Shown here: positions 1 to 9,051 of the stretch, piece after piece | Layout of the letters: each line of letters starts with the position of its first letter | How positions within the stretch are numbered: the stretch's first letter is position 1 | Origin: Acinetobacter sp. UBA801 | Lineage (GTDB): Bacteria; Pseudomonadota; Gammaproteobacteria; Pseudomonadales; Moraxellaceae | Assembly: GCA_002296655.1 (NCBI GenBank) | Contig: DBIN01000022.1 | Span: 24,621 to 67,871, forward strand | Length of the DNA: 43,251 nt | Direction of reading: 5' to 3' | The notes under the pieces: generated by a model | The model's database searches: none | What the model saw: only the letters and a program-made list of their open reading frames with translations | What the model was told of the DNA's origin: nothing | Program-made: the position numbers and the translations under genes

Positions 1-22
1 TAACCAACTGAACTACCGCTGC
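1..22 (-). tRNA. tRNA 5' part, probably tRNA-Asp (cut by window edge)
   Basis: Read on the minus strand, this is the 5' acceptor strand GCAGCGG followed by TAGTTCAGTTGGTTA, a typical D-arm. The anticodon lies outside the window. The combination of acceptor and D-arm resembles gamma-proteobacterial tRNA-Asp, so the identity is inferred. It lies 26 bases downstream of tRNA-Val and is probably cotranscribed with it. Confidence 0.7.
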
Positions 23-48
23 ACGTAAGAATCTATAACGTAAAGGCT

Positions 49-124
49 TGGTGGGCGCTGACGGGATCGAACCGCCGACATTCTGCTTGTAAGGCAGACG
101 CTCTACCAACTGAGCTAAGCGCCC
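49..124 (-). tRNA. tRNA-Val (anticodon TAC)
   Basis: The minus strand folds as a complete 76-nt tRNA. The acceptor stem is GGGCGCT/AGCGCCC with discriminator A and an encoded CCA end (bases 49-51). The D-arm is TAGCTCAGTTGGTAGAGC, the anticodon loop is CTTACAA with anticodon TAC, and the T-arm contains GGTTCGATCCC. The anticodon reads valine codons GUA/GUG. It is the first gene of a small tRNA transcript that continues into the partial tRNA at the window edge. Confidence 0.95.
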
Positions 125-151
125 TTAACGTCTTTATCGTTTGTGAGGTGC

Positions 152-179
152 ATTATAGAGAATCTTTACCGCCTGTCAA
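152..179 (-). promoter_or_regulatory. Sigma70-type promoter of the tRNA operon
   Basis: On the minus strand there is a perfect -35 box TTGACA (bases 174-179), a 16-bp spacer and a perfect -10 box TATAAT (bases 152-157). It sits about 28 bases upstream of the tRNA-Val 5' end. A short C/G-containing discriminator follows, as is usual for stable RNA promoters. Confidence 0.85.
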
Positions 180-386
180 ACGCTTTTAGGCTTGTTTTCA
201 TTTTTTTGTGACTGAGTGATTAAAAAATAGGTGATCCGCTATAAAAACAAACAAATTCTGCAAGTTATTATAGTTTTCGAGCAAAAAATAATGTGCATTT
301 CAACTTGTTAGCGCTGTAATCAACCTGCTCACTGTATTGATTTTTATATTGTGATAGATGCAACTTTATGCAATCAACTTACACCA

Positions 387-911
387 TCAACCAAGTACAC
401 CTAAGCTATTTAAATCTAATTTGTGTTCAGAAATATAAACCAGTGCTTTTTCTGGAATCAGTTCAAACAATTCTAAAATATCGTGGTTACGCATCCGAAT
501 ACAGCCATGCGATGCTGGGATGCCCATCGGTTCTGTGTCTGGTGTGCCATGTATATAGATATAACGCTGAAAAGTATCGCAGCCGATGCCCTGATTAAAT
601 CCCTCTTGCAAACCGCTCAGCCATAAAATACGGCTTAAAATCCAGTCCCGTTCAGGAAATTGTTCGGCTAAATCTAAACTGTAAATTTCACCTGTGGGTT
701 GTCGCGCAATGAACACTGCATTTTCAGGTTCATTTTCACCAAATTTTAAAGCGACTTCATGCCAACCACGCGGTGTTTTACCACTATTTTCAGTTTCACC
801 AATTCCATTCACCCCGCTAGAAATGACATAAAATTTCTGATGCTTCGGCAAATATAGAGTTTGCTCAGCCAAATCAATCAAAATATCTGCTTGTGTGTAT
901 AAAAAAGACAT
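387..911 (-). CDS. elsL: Cytoplasmic YkuD-fold peptidase, ElsL-like L,D-carboxypeptidase
   Basis: This is a 174-residue protein made almost entirely of an L,D-transpeptidase (YkuD) catalytic domain. The signature is visible: His121 (IHGTPD), then S134-H135-G136-C137-I-R139, with C137 the expected nucleophile. There is no signal peptide or membrane anchor, unlike periplasmic L,D-transpeptidases. Acinetobacter has a known cytoplasmic YkuD protein, ElsL, an L,D-carboxypeptidase that trims tetrapeptide muropeptides during cell-wall recycling. Length and lack of export signal fit that enzyme, so the symbol is a family-level inference. The gene starts 8 bases after the YbaN-like gene, and its ribosome-binding site AGGG overlaps that gene's TAG stop, so the two are probably translated from one mRNA. 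Confidence 0.7.
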   Translation of the reverse strand: MSFLYTQADILIDLAEQTLYLPKHQKFYVISSGVNGIGETENSGKTPRGWHEVALKFGENEPENAVFIARQPTGEIYSLDLAEQFPERDWILSRILWLSGLQEGFNQGIGCDTFQRYIYIHGTPDTEPMGIPASHGCIRMRNHDILELFELIPEKALVYISEHKLDLNSLGVLG

Positions 912-919
912 TGCGTACC

Positions 920-1300
920 CTATTGTTCTTCTTTCTTGAGCGGTTGTGGTTCAGGACGTAACCACAACCAAATACACACCACCAACATGGTGGTATTGGT
1001 AAAAACTTTGACCGCAACAGGTGCTGTTGTAAACAGCATGATCACGGCACTGATACTCATCATGATCGTTGCTAACCATTTGGCTTTACGCGGTACTGTG
1101 CCATTGGCACGCCAATCTCTGAGTGTACTGCCATATTTAGGATGATTCAGCAACCAGTTATCCATTTGCGGCCAACCACGCGACGATGCCCAAGCTGCTA
1201 AAATCAAGAAAACAGTAGTAGGCATGCCTGGCAGCAATGCACCAATAAAGCCAAGGATGACAAAGATCACCACTAAACTTCGCCATAACAAGCTTTGCAT
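920..1300 (-). CDS. YbaN/DUF454-family inner-membrane protein
   Basis: This is a 126-residue hydrophobic protein with the DUF454 (YbaN) pattern. The first membrane segment covers about residues 9-38 and ends in a G-x-x-P-x-x-P-T-x-x-F-L motif (GALLPGMPTTVFLILAAW). Next comes a cytoplasmic loop containing W-L-L-N-H-P and the family's 'W' and 'G-x-x-P' features (RDWRANGTVPRKAKW). Two further membrane segments lie at about residues 76-113. The biochemical role of the family is unknown. It is the promoter-proximal gene of a two-gene unit with the downstream YkuD enzyme and is divergent from the DUF1853 gene. Confidence 0.85.
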   Translation of the reverse strand: MQSLLWRSLVVIFVILGFIGALLPGMPTTVFLILAAWASSRGWPQMDNWLLNHPKYGSTLRDWRANGTVPRKAKWLATIMMSISAVIMLFTTAPVAVKVFTNTTMLVVCIWLWLRPEPQPLKKEEQ

Positions 1301-1387
1301 ACCACTGTCCCAAACTACGAATTGCGGTAGTATAAAGCGTTTTTTAATTTTCCGTTGTAATTATGCATTTTTCAGTATGGATTCATA

Positions 1388-2272
1388 ATGATTGAGTTGC
1401 ATCAACCCGAACTTCTGCCCGAAGTCTGGCTGACTTATAAAACCCCGCTTATCCGTCAGTTGGCTTTTAGCGTGGCCAGTCCGAATATTTTATGTACTGT
1501 TCCAGAGCAATTGCCCATTCAACATGCTTTTGAATTCCATTCAGATGCTTTTTGGCAAAAGCATTATCAAGCTTATCAATCACGTTTAGCCTATTTGGAT
1601 TCTCATCCCGAAGCGGTTTACGACTTTTTAAATCAACTGAAAAGTACCCGTTTAGGCTTACGCTTTGAAATGTTGATGTGGTTTTGGCTGCGAGATCGTG
1701 ACTATCATCCCTTTGAATTATTAGGACACAGCATTCAAATTATTGATGGCGCTAGAACCGTAGGGGAACTGGATTTTTTACTGCGCAACCATGACACACA
1801 GCAGGTTGAACACTGGGAAGTCGCATTAAAATACTATTTAGCCGAAGCGGATTGCTCTTTGGCACACTGGTATGGTTTAAACCGCTCCGATACTTTGGTG
1901 CGTAAATTAAATCATTTTAGTCAAAAGCAATTTCAATTTAAGCAAGCCTTAGATGTGCCAATTCAACGTCGCTTAGCCGTACTCAAAGGACAATTATATT
2001 TAGCTACGTATCACTTGGCACAATCATCCACAACACTTACGCCACACTGGATCAATCGCGCTCGGCGTTTAGGTCTTTGGGGAAGTGATATTCCTGCTCA
2101 AGCTGAACAATTTTATCGCCTACAACGACATGAATGGATTTGCCAAAATACTCAAGCCAGTAGCCTACCGAATCAATGGTGGGGAGATGGTTTATACTAT
2201 CAAGAAGCCCATTCACAATTTTATATGTATCGTGCTGCATCGCTGATTAGCTATCCTCCATTAACACACTGA
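1388..2272 (+). CDS. DUF1853 family protein
   Basis: This is a 294-residue soluble protein matching the DUF1853 family in length and in conserved segments: GLRFEMLMWFWL near residue 95, then GELDFLL and HWEVALKYYL near residues 127-152, and WINRARRLGLWG late in the protein. The E-L-D...E-V-A-L-K spacing resembles the catalytic core of PD-(D/E)XK nucleases. A nuclease role is only an inference and no substrate is known. There is no signal peptide. The start ATG is preceded by a weak ribosome-binding site. The gene is divergent from the YbaN-like gene with an 87-bp gap. Confidence 0.8.
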   Translation: MIELHQPELLPEVWLTYKTPLIRQLAFSVASPNILCTVPEQLPIQHAFEFHSDAFWQKHYQAYQSRLAYLDSHPEAVYDFLNQLKSTRLGLRFEMLMWFWLRDRDYHPFELLGHSIQIIDGARTVGELDFLLRNHDTQQVEHWEVALKYYLAEADCSLAHWYGLNRSDTLVRKLNHFSQKQFQFKQALDVPIQRRLAVLKGQLYLATYHLAQSSTTLTPHWINRARRLGLWGSDIPAQAEQFYRLQRHEWICQNTQASSLPNQWWGDGLYYQEAHSQFYMYRAASLISYPPLTH

Positions 2273-2392
2273 ATAACTGTTTCAACATTTTATTACGCAA
2301 GCACCATAAAAGTTGACTATTTATTATTCTGTTTATTTCCTAAGCTAAAAAACACATCAAAATAAACTATCTAGAGTATATTGGAGATAATC

Positions 2393-2539
2393 ATGAAAAA
2401 AATTCTAGCGACTTCACTGTTACTGACCTTTATTTTAACGGGTTGTAATACAATTAAAGGTGTGGGCGAAGACGTATCTTCTGCAGGTAATGCGGTAAGT
2501 AACACTGCTGAAAAAACCCAACAAGAAATTCGAAAATAA
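2393..2539 (+). CDS. Entericidin A/B-like small lipoprotein
   Basis: This is a 48-residue lipoprotein. It has an N-terminal MKK, a hydrophobic stretch and a lipobox I-L-T-G-C with the lipidated cysteine at residue 18. The mature part is NTIKGVGEDVSSAGNAVSNT, the typical entericidin pattern (N-T-x-x-G-x-G-x-D-x-x-x-x-G). Entericidins are small cell-envelope lipoproteins. The family's antidote/toxin role is established only in E. coli and should not be assumed here. A strong ribosome-binding site GGAG precedes the ATG by 6 bases, and a clear intrinsic terminator follows, so the gene is probably monocistronic. Confidence 0.85.
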   Translation: MKKILATSLLLTFILTGCNTIKGVGEDVSSAGNAVSNTAEKTQQEIRK

Positions 2540-2574
2540 TTCTGACAATTTCAGAAAGATCTTCACAAAACCAT

Positions 2575-2604
2575 AAAAAACCTTGTCCGAGAACAAGGTT
2601 TTTT
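2575..2604 (+). terminator. Intrinsic terminator after the entericidin-like gene
   Basis: The stem CCTTGT/ACAAGG (2581-2586 with 2593-2598) has a 6-base loop, is preceded by six A and is followed by six T. The A and T runs make it potentially bidirectional, but only the plus-strand gene ends nearby. Confidence 0.85.
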
Positions 2605-2665
2605 CACGCTAAAAATTTCACTTTTGTTGCATTATTCCCCTATTATTAGCACTTACTCTTGATAA

Positions 2666-3814
<1,149 letters not shown>

Positions 3815-3836
3815 ATTTGATAAGAATTAGTTACAC

Positions 3837-3877
3837 AAAACAGAAAAGGAACTCAAATAGAGTTCCTTTTCTGTTTT
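3837..3877. terminator. Bidirectional terminator between dapE and the chp operon
   Basis: A perfect 14-bp stem (3841-3854 paired with 3860-3873) has a 5-base loop, with AAAA before it and TTTT after it. It lies between the convergent ends of dapE and the CheW-like gene and can terminate both. Confidence 0.92.
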
Positions 3878-3896
3878 ACAACATAGAAAATTGCGT

Positions 3897-4355
3897 TTAA
3901 GCCGTCAAGTTTTCTTGAATGTATTGCAAATTCGGTACATGAAAGACCTGCTCACCCATACGGACATATTGGAATACCGCAGGATCAGTCGTGGTTTGTT
4001 GGTCATCATCTACCACTTCAGAAATACGCAAGCGCAGTGTTTTAGGCATTTCATTGCACATCAAAGCAAAACGCTGTTCCATTTCGTCACCTTCAATCAC
4101 CAGTGCCACGCCCATTTTTTTCTCTGGGTCGTTGACAGCATAAACAGGCAATTGCGATTCGTGCCATTCTACAGTTTTAACTTGAGTGGCGTTATCCAGC
4201 GCTGACAACACAATATTTTGAGGTATCAGCATCGGTTGTTTACCATGACATTCAACAATATAAGCATCAATAAAACCGGTAGATACGGTAATTAAATGTT
4301 GCAGCTCTTGCTGACTGATTTGCCCGAGTAAATTTGGACTATTCGTCTGACTCAT
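3897..4355 (-). CDS. CheW-like coupling protein at the end of the Pil-Chp operon (ChpC-like)
   Basis: This 152-residue protein resembles a divergent CheW domain. It has two hydrophobic beta-rich halves (YIVECHGKQPMLIPQNIVLSA and LPVYAVNDPEKKMGVALVIEG), followed by RFALMCNEMPKTLRLRISEV and a final helix-prone tail. CheW proteins couple receptors to the histidine kinase. In Pseudomonas the related cluster carries a second CheW-like protein, ChpC, downstream of chpA, and this gene holds a matching position. It starts 3 bases after the chpA stop, and its AGGGG ribosome-binding site includes that stop, indicating translational coupling. The family call is moderate because sequence conservation is low. 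Confidence 0.65.
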   Translation of the reverse strand: MSQTNSPNLLGQISQQELQHLITVSTGFIDAYIVECHGKQPMLIPQNIVLSALDNATQVKTVEWHESQLPVYAVNDPEKKMGVALVIEGDEMEQRFALMCNEMPKTLRLRISEVVDDDQQTTTDPAVFQYVRMGEQVFHVPNLQYIQENLTA

Positions 4356-4358
4356 CGT

Positions 4359-7300
4359 TTACCCCTGACTGACTGCTAATAATTGTTCAATATTGGCAAG
4401 CAATTCTGCCTCTTGGAACGGTTTACCCATGTAATGCGTCACACCTAAGCTAAACGCTCGTTCGCGGTGTTTTTCACCTGTACGTGACGTAATCATGATG
4501 ATCGGCAGATTGCTATGCATGTCGTGGTGGCGTACGAGGTTAGTTACCTCAAAACCATCCATACGTGGCATTTCAATATCCAGTAACATCAAGTCAGGTT
4601 TGACGTTTTCAAGCTGCTCCATGGCATCGACACCATCTTTGGCAGTCACGATGTCATAACCTTGTCGCTCAAGCAGACGTGAAGTTACTTTACGTACGGT
4701 GACTGAGTCATCCACAATCATAATTAAGCGGCGCGTATTACGACGCTGGATTTCACGTTGATCGCTGGCTTGTTTAGTACGGTGCGTTGCAAGAATTTGA
4801 CGGGCAATGTTCTGACCATCCAAAATCAAACAAACTTGACCATCCCCCAAAATAGTTGCGCCTGCAATTGCACCAATACTTGAGAACTGCTGTCCAATTG
4901 GCTTCACAACAATTTGACCACGCGAACCAATCAACTGATCGACCAACAAGGCAATCGTTTGACCTGTACTGCCTTTAATTAACAGTACTGGCAGTGAATG
5001 CCCTACATGGCTTAAACGAGGTAATGGCTGATTGCCAACGAATTCAGATAAATAGCGTAACTTATAGTTTTGGTGATCAATTTGAAAGAAGTCTTCATTA
5101 CTATTGAAGTAAGATTCCAAAGTCGTTGGTGCGATACGTACAATACGGTCAATTTGCGCCAAAGGTACAGCAAATTGTTGATCGCCAACTTTTACCATTA
5201 AGGCATCAGATACCGCAACCGTGGTTGGTACGCGAATACTGAAGGTTGTACCTTGACCTAATGTTGAATCTACAGAAACGTGACCACCAAGTGCCTTAAT
5301 TTCACTTTGCACCACGTCTAAACCAACACCACGACCTGAAATTTGTGTAACCGATTGTGCTGTCGTAAAACCCGGGTGGAAAATGTATTGTAGAATTTCA
5401 TTTTTATCTAAATTCTGATCGGCTTTGATTAAACCTAAGCTCAATGCTTTTTCTTTAATCTTGGCATCATCAATACCCTTACCATCATCCACAAAAGTCA
5501 CCACAACATCTGTGCCTTGACGGGTAATGTTCAGTTCAATTTTACCAACTTCAGGTTTATTGGCTGCAGCACGTTGCGCAGGGTCTTCAATACCATGGTC
5601 GACCGCATTACGCAGCATGTGTTCAAACGGTGTCACCAAACGTTCAAGAATGGTACGGTCTAATTCACCTTCAGTGTTATTAACCACCAACTCTGTCGGA
5701 CGGTTTAAGGTCGATGAAGTCTGACGCACAATACGTTGTAAACGTGGCAATAACCGCGAAAATGGTACAAGGCGTGTACGCATCAAGCTTTCTTGAATTT
5801 CGGCCTGAATGCGTGATTGTTGTAATAACAAGCCTTCGGCATCACGGATTTTTTCAGCCAATGTACTCTTAAAGTCCACTAAGTCTGATGCAGATTCCGC
5901 CAGTGATTTAGACAACTGATTCAACGATGAATATTGGTCCATCTCTAATGGGTCAAAATCTGCATAACGTGAGTTTTCAGAACCGTGCTTGGCAATAATT
6001 TGCGATTCTAGCTCGCCTTCCATTCGGCGTAACTGATCGGCAAGACGTTTAATCGCCAATTCCATCTCATTCAAGGTACCGCCCAGTTGCCCTAGCTCCA
6101 TTTCAATACGTGAACGGTTAATCGAGTTCTCGCCGGACAAGTCAATCATCTTCTCGACTAAATCAGCAGAGATACGAATCATCTCATTGCTGTTGTCCAG
6201 CTGCGTGGTTTCGCTCCATTCACCCGACATTGCAGGTGGTTCTGTACCATCACCCTGAACAAACTCATAACTACGGCTTGGCGATAATAAGTCGGTATAC
6301 GTTAAACGCTCAGGCAATTGTGCAGATACATCTACAAACTGCATCGCCGACAAGCTAGATTTTAAGCTGTCATAATTGCTGTAATCTGCATTGAAGATCG
6401 CATCACGCAACCATACCAACGTATTTTGCAACAAGGCATCATACACATTTGAGTTAAATTGATGCACCGCAAACTGTTCAAAGGCACGTTCAAGTTGATA
6501 AGCAATTTGTGCAACAGGCTCAATTTCCAACATACGCGCACCGCCTTTTAAGCTGTGTGCCGCACGTTGTAATTGAAGCAAGATACTTCGGTCACTTCGC
6601 TGTTCGAACCATTGTTTCAAACGCTGATCTGCAGCATCCAAAATTTCTTCCGCTTCTTCTCGGAAAGTTTCAAACACAACTGAATGCAATTGCTCATCTT
6701 CAGATTCAGCACTTGCTTTAAGACTTGCATCATCACCAATAACTACGTCATCTTTAGCTAAATCTGCAATCGTGTCTTGCAACACTTCTGCCGCCAACTC
6801 AGGCTGGGTATCAACATCTTCAGTTGCTTCGATACCCTGCTCAAGCTGCGCTGTAGTTGTCACACTTGCAACAGATAAATCTGCATCGCCTTGTGCCAAG
6901 CTGACAATATTGCCTAAAATCGCAATGGACTCTGGCGCAGCATAGTCAACACGCTCATCACGAATGATCTGAATACGGTCTGCAATATCATCTTGCACCA
7001 AACGGATAATTTGAATTAACGCAGGTGAAACAGCAATTTGGTTGTTAATGATACGCTCGTAAATTGACTCGAGGTTATGTGCAATTAAACCTATATGCGT
7101 CGCCGAGACCATATTTGCACCACCTTTTAATGTGTGCAAATAACGCATAAGGTTGTTTAATGCTGAAGTATCACTAGCATCTTTTGACCAAGTATTGACG
7201 TCTTCATCCATACCCACCAAAAGTTCTTCTGCTTCTTCCAAGAAAATATCCAGCAAGTCAGGATCGAAGTCTTTATTGGCATCATCGGCATGCATGTTTT

Positions 7301-8882
7301 GTTGATCTGACGCAATACGTTGTGACAATTGCGCCAAATTCACCGTACCCGAACTTTCGCTAGCAACTGCAGCAGGTACCGCTTCAGATTCTGCAACAAC
7401 TGCTGTTTCTACAGCGTTGTCGCTCTCTGATGTTTCAGCATCTTCAAGTGCAATTGCATCAATATCTTGCTGCACGAATGCAGTTAAGTCATTTAAGGTT
7501 TTCTGAATATCTTCGGTAACCGTAACACGCTGTCCCGCAGCCAAGGTATCGAATAAATGAATAAACTCTTGGTGCGCCTGTGCAAATAACTCATAACCAT
7601 ATTCAGAGTTAAGCAGAATTGGTTTGGCTAAAACACTGTCGTAAGCGGCTTTAAGTTCTTCAGTAAATTGATGGATACCCACTGACGCACGGTTATCAGT
7701 ATGCTCTACCAATAATTGTGCTTGTGCGCTGAGTTCTTCTAAATAGCTTGGGAATTGCGTTTGCGCCAATTTATCAAATTCAAATTCGGCATCAAGTAAA
7801 CGATCGATATTCAGTTCGATAAGTTTCGACACCAAACCTTGAGGATTAGAGTCTTCCGTATCGCTGGTGCTAAAGCCGTAGCTATCCCATGCTTTATTAA
7901 AAGTTGCATAGATAACATCTAAACCATCACAGTGACCTCGACGAAGTACATGCAGATAATCACGGACAAATTCTGCATATTGCACCAACAGCGCAGTTTC
8001 TTTAGAGGTAGATTCAATTTCATCTTGCACAAATATTTTAAACAAGTTTTCAACTTTAGAACTGGCTTTAAAAACTTGATCAATTTGCGCCATAGACGAA
8101 CTGCCGCGCAGTGTATGTAAAGCACGAATTAAACCGTTATAGTCTTGCGATTGAATCTGATCTTGCGCCAAGAACTGATCAATGGTTGCTAAATGCTCTT
8201 CAGCTTCTTCTACAAAAATAGCCAGAGTTTCAGCCAATAGACTCGCATCAGCAGCCGCTTCTTGTGCAACTTCTGTCTGCGTCATTTCTTCAGCAGTCAT
8301 TACATCTTCAGATGATTCAACTGCTGTGACTACTGCTGTTTCAACTACAGCATCCGTCAATTCTAGTCCTGTCGGCATATCAGTTGCAGTCAGTTGATCG
8401 GCTAAAACAAGTAATTCTTCTAAGGCTGGTTCAGGACTTTGGTTTTGCTGTAATTGTTGTCCTAAAAGTACCAATGGGCGTAAATCAATATCAATGACAC
8501 CCACATTTTTGAAGATTGGATACAGTTTATATTGATAAATATGGAAAACAGTTTTTGCAAATTTTTGAATATCAGTATTGAGGGTAACAGCACCCGAAAG
8601 CACACGGTTTAAAGTATCTTCTACCGTCCATGCCAATTCGCTCGCAGATTTCGCACCCACCATGCGACCCGAGCCTTTTAAAGTGTGAAAGTGACGACGA
8701 ATTGTCACTAAAGTTTCTTGATCTGTTGGGTTCGCAAACCAATTTGTAAATAATGGATTTAATTCTTCGAAGATTTCTTCAATTTCTTCGATAAAAATTT
8801 CAAGAATTTCCGCATCTTGCTCAAGATAACTATCTTCAGGAAGCGTCATTGTTTCAACTAAATTTTTTAATATTTCTTTCAT
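4359..8882 (-). CDS. chpA: Hybrid chemosensory histidine kinase ChpA/PilL of the type IV pilus system
   Basis: This is a 1507-residue CheA-type hybrid kinase. Four Hpt modules carry phosphorylatable histidines at H66 (HTLKGSGRM), H256 (HTLRGSSSM), H583 (HTLKGGANM) and H776 (HSLKGGARM). A CheA dimerisation/kinase core follows with the N box (HMLRNAVDHGIEDP), G1 (DDGKGID) and G2 (GRGVGLDVV). Next come a CheW-like regulatory domain and a C-terminal receiver with acidic residues in VDDS and phosphoacceptor D1435 (LLDIEMPRMDG). The segment between the second and third Hpt is long and lacks an H-x-L-K-G core, so it may hold a degenerate module. In related bacteria this kinase phosphorylates PilG and PilH to control pilus extension and retraction, twitching and cAMP. 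It is separated from pilJ by an unusual 169-bp gap. Confidence 0.95.
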   Translation of the reverse strand: MKEILKNLVETMTLPEDSYLEQDAEILEIFIEEIEEIFEELNPLFTNWFANPTDQETLVTIRRHFHTLKGSGRMVGAKSASELAWTVEDTLNRVLSGAVTLNTDIQKFAKTVFHIYQYKLYPIFKNVGVIDIDLRPLVLLGQQLQQNQSPEPALEELLVLADQLTATDMPTGLELTDAVVETAVVTAVESSEDVMTAEEMTQTEVAQEAAADASLLAETLAIFVEEAEEHLATIDQFLAQDQIQSQDYNGLIRALHTLRGSSSMAQIDQVFKASSKVENLFKIFVQDEIESTSKETALLVQYAEFVRDYLHVLRRGHCDGLDVIYATFNKAWDSYGFSTSDTEDSNPQGLVSKLIELNIDRLLDAEFEFDKLAQTQFPSYLEELSAQAQLLVEHTDNRASVGIHQFTEELKAAYDSVLAKPILLNSEYGYELFAQAHQEFIHLFDTLAAGQRVTVTEDIQKTLNDLTAFVQQDIDAIALEDAETSESDNAVETAVVAESEAVPAAVASESSGTVNLAQLSQRIASDQQNMHADDANKDFDPDLLDIFLEEAEELLVGMDEDVNTWSKDASDTSALNNLMRYLHTLKGGANMVSATHIGLIAHNLESIYERIINNQIAVSPALIQIIRLVQDDIADRIQIIRDERVDYAAPESIAILGNIVSLAQGDADLSVASVTTTAQLEQGIEATEDVDTQPELAAEVLQDTIADLAKDDVVIGDDASLKASAESEDEQLHSVVFETFREEAEEILDAADQRLKQWFEQRSDRSILLQLQRAAHSLKGGARMLEIEPVAQIAYQLERAFEQFAVHQFNSNVYDALLQNTLVWLRDAIFNADYSNYDSLKSSLSAMQFVDVSAQLPERLTYTDLLSPSRSYEFVQGDGTEPPAMSGEWSETTQLDNSNEMIRISADLVEKMIDLSGENSINRSRIEMELGQLGGTLNEMELAIKRLADQLRRMEGELESQIIAKHGSENSRYADFDPLEMDQYSSLNQLSKSLAESASDLVDFKSTLAEKIRDAEGLLLQQSRIQAEIQESLMRTRLVPFSRLLPRLQRIVRQTSSTLNRPTELVVNNTEGELDRTILERLVTPFEHMLRNAVDHGIEDPAQRAAANKPEVGKIELNITRQGTDVVVTFVDDGKGIDDAKIKEKALSLGLIKADQNLDKNEILQYIFHPGFTTAQSVTQISGRGVGLDVVQSEIKALGGHVSVDSTLGQGTTFSIRVPTTVAVSDALMVKVGDQQFAVPLAQIDRIVRIAPTTLESYFNSNEDFFQIDHQNYKLRYLSEFVGNQPLPRLSHVGHSLPVLLIKGSTGQTIALLVDQLIGSRGQIVVKPIGQQFSSIGAIAGATILGDGQVCLILDGQNIARQILATHRTKQASDQREIQRRNTRRLIMIVDDSVTVRKVTSRLLERQGYDIVTAKDGVDAMEQLENVKPDLMLLDIEMPRMDGFEVTNLVRHHDMHSNLPIIMITSRTGEKHRERAFSLGVTHYMGKPFQEAELLANIEQLLAVSQG

Positions 8883-9051
8883 AGCTAAGGCTTCTTACGT
8901 TTTCAGCACCAAAAGGTACTTCAACTTAATTGTAACCATCCTGAATGCCCCTAACCCAAAAGTTAAGTTCATCTTTGCGATGCTTTATCTCTGAATGATG
9001 GTGCACCCATAACTGTGTATAGGTACACCTTTCCCCAAGCTGGAATCCGGC

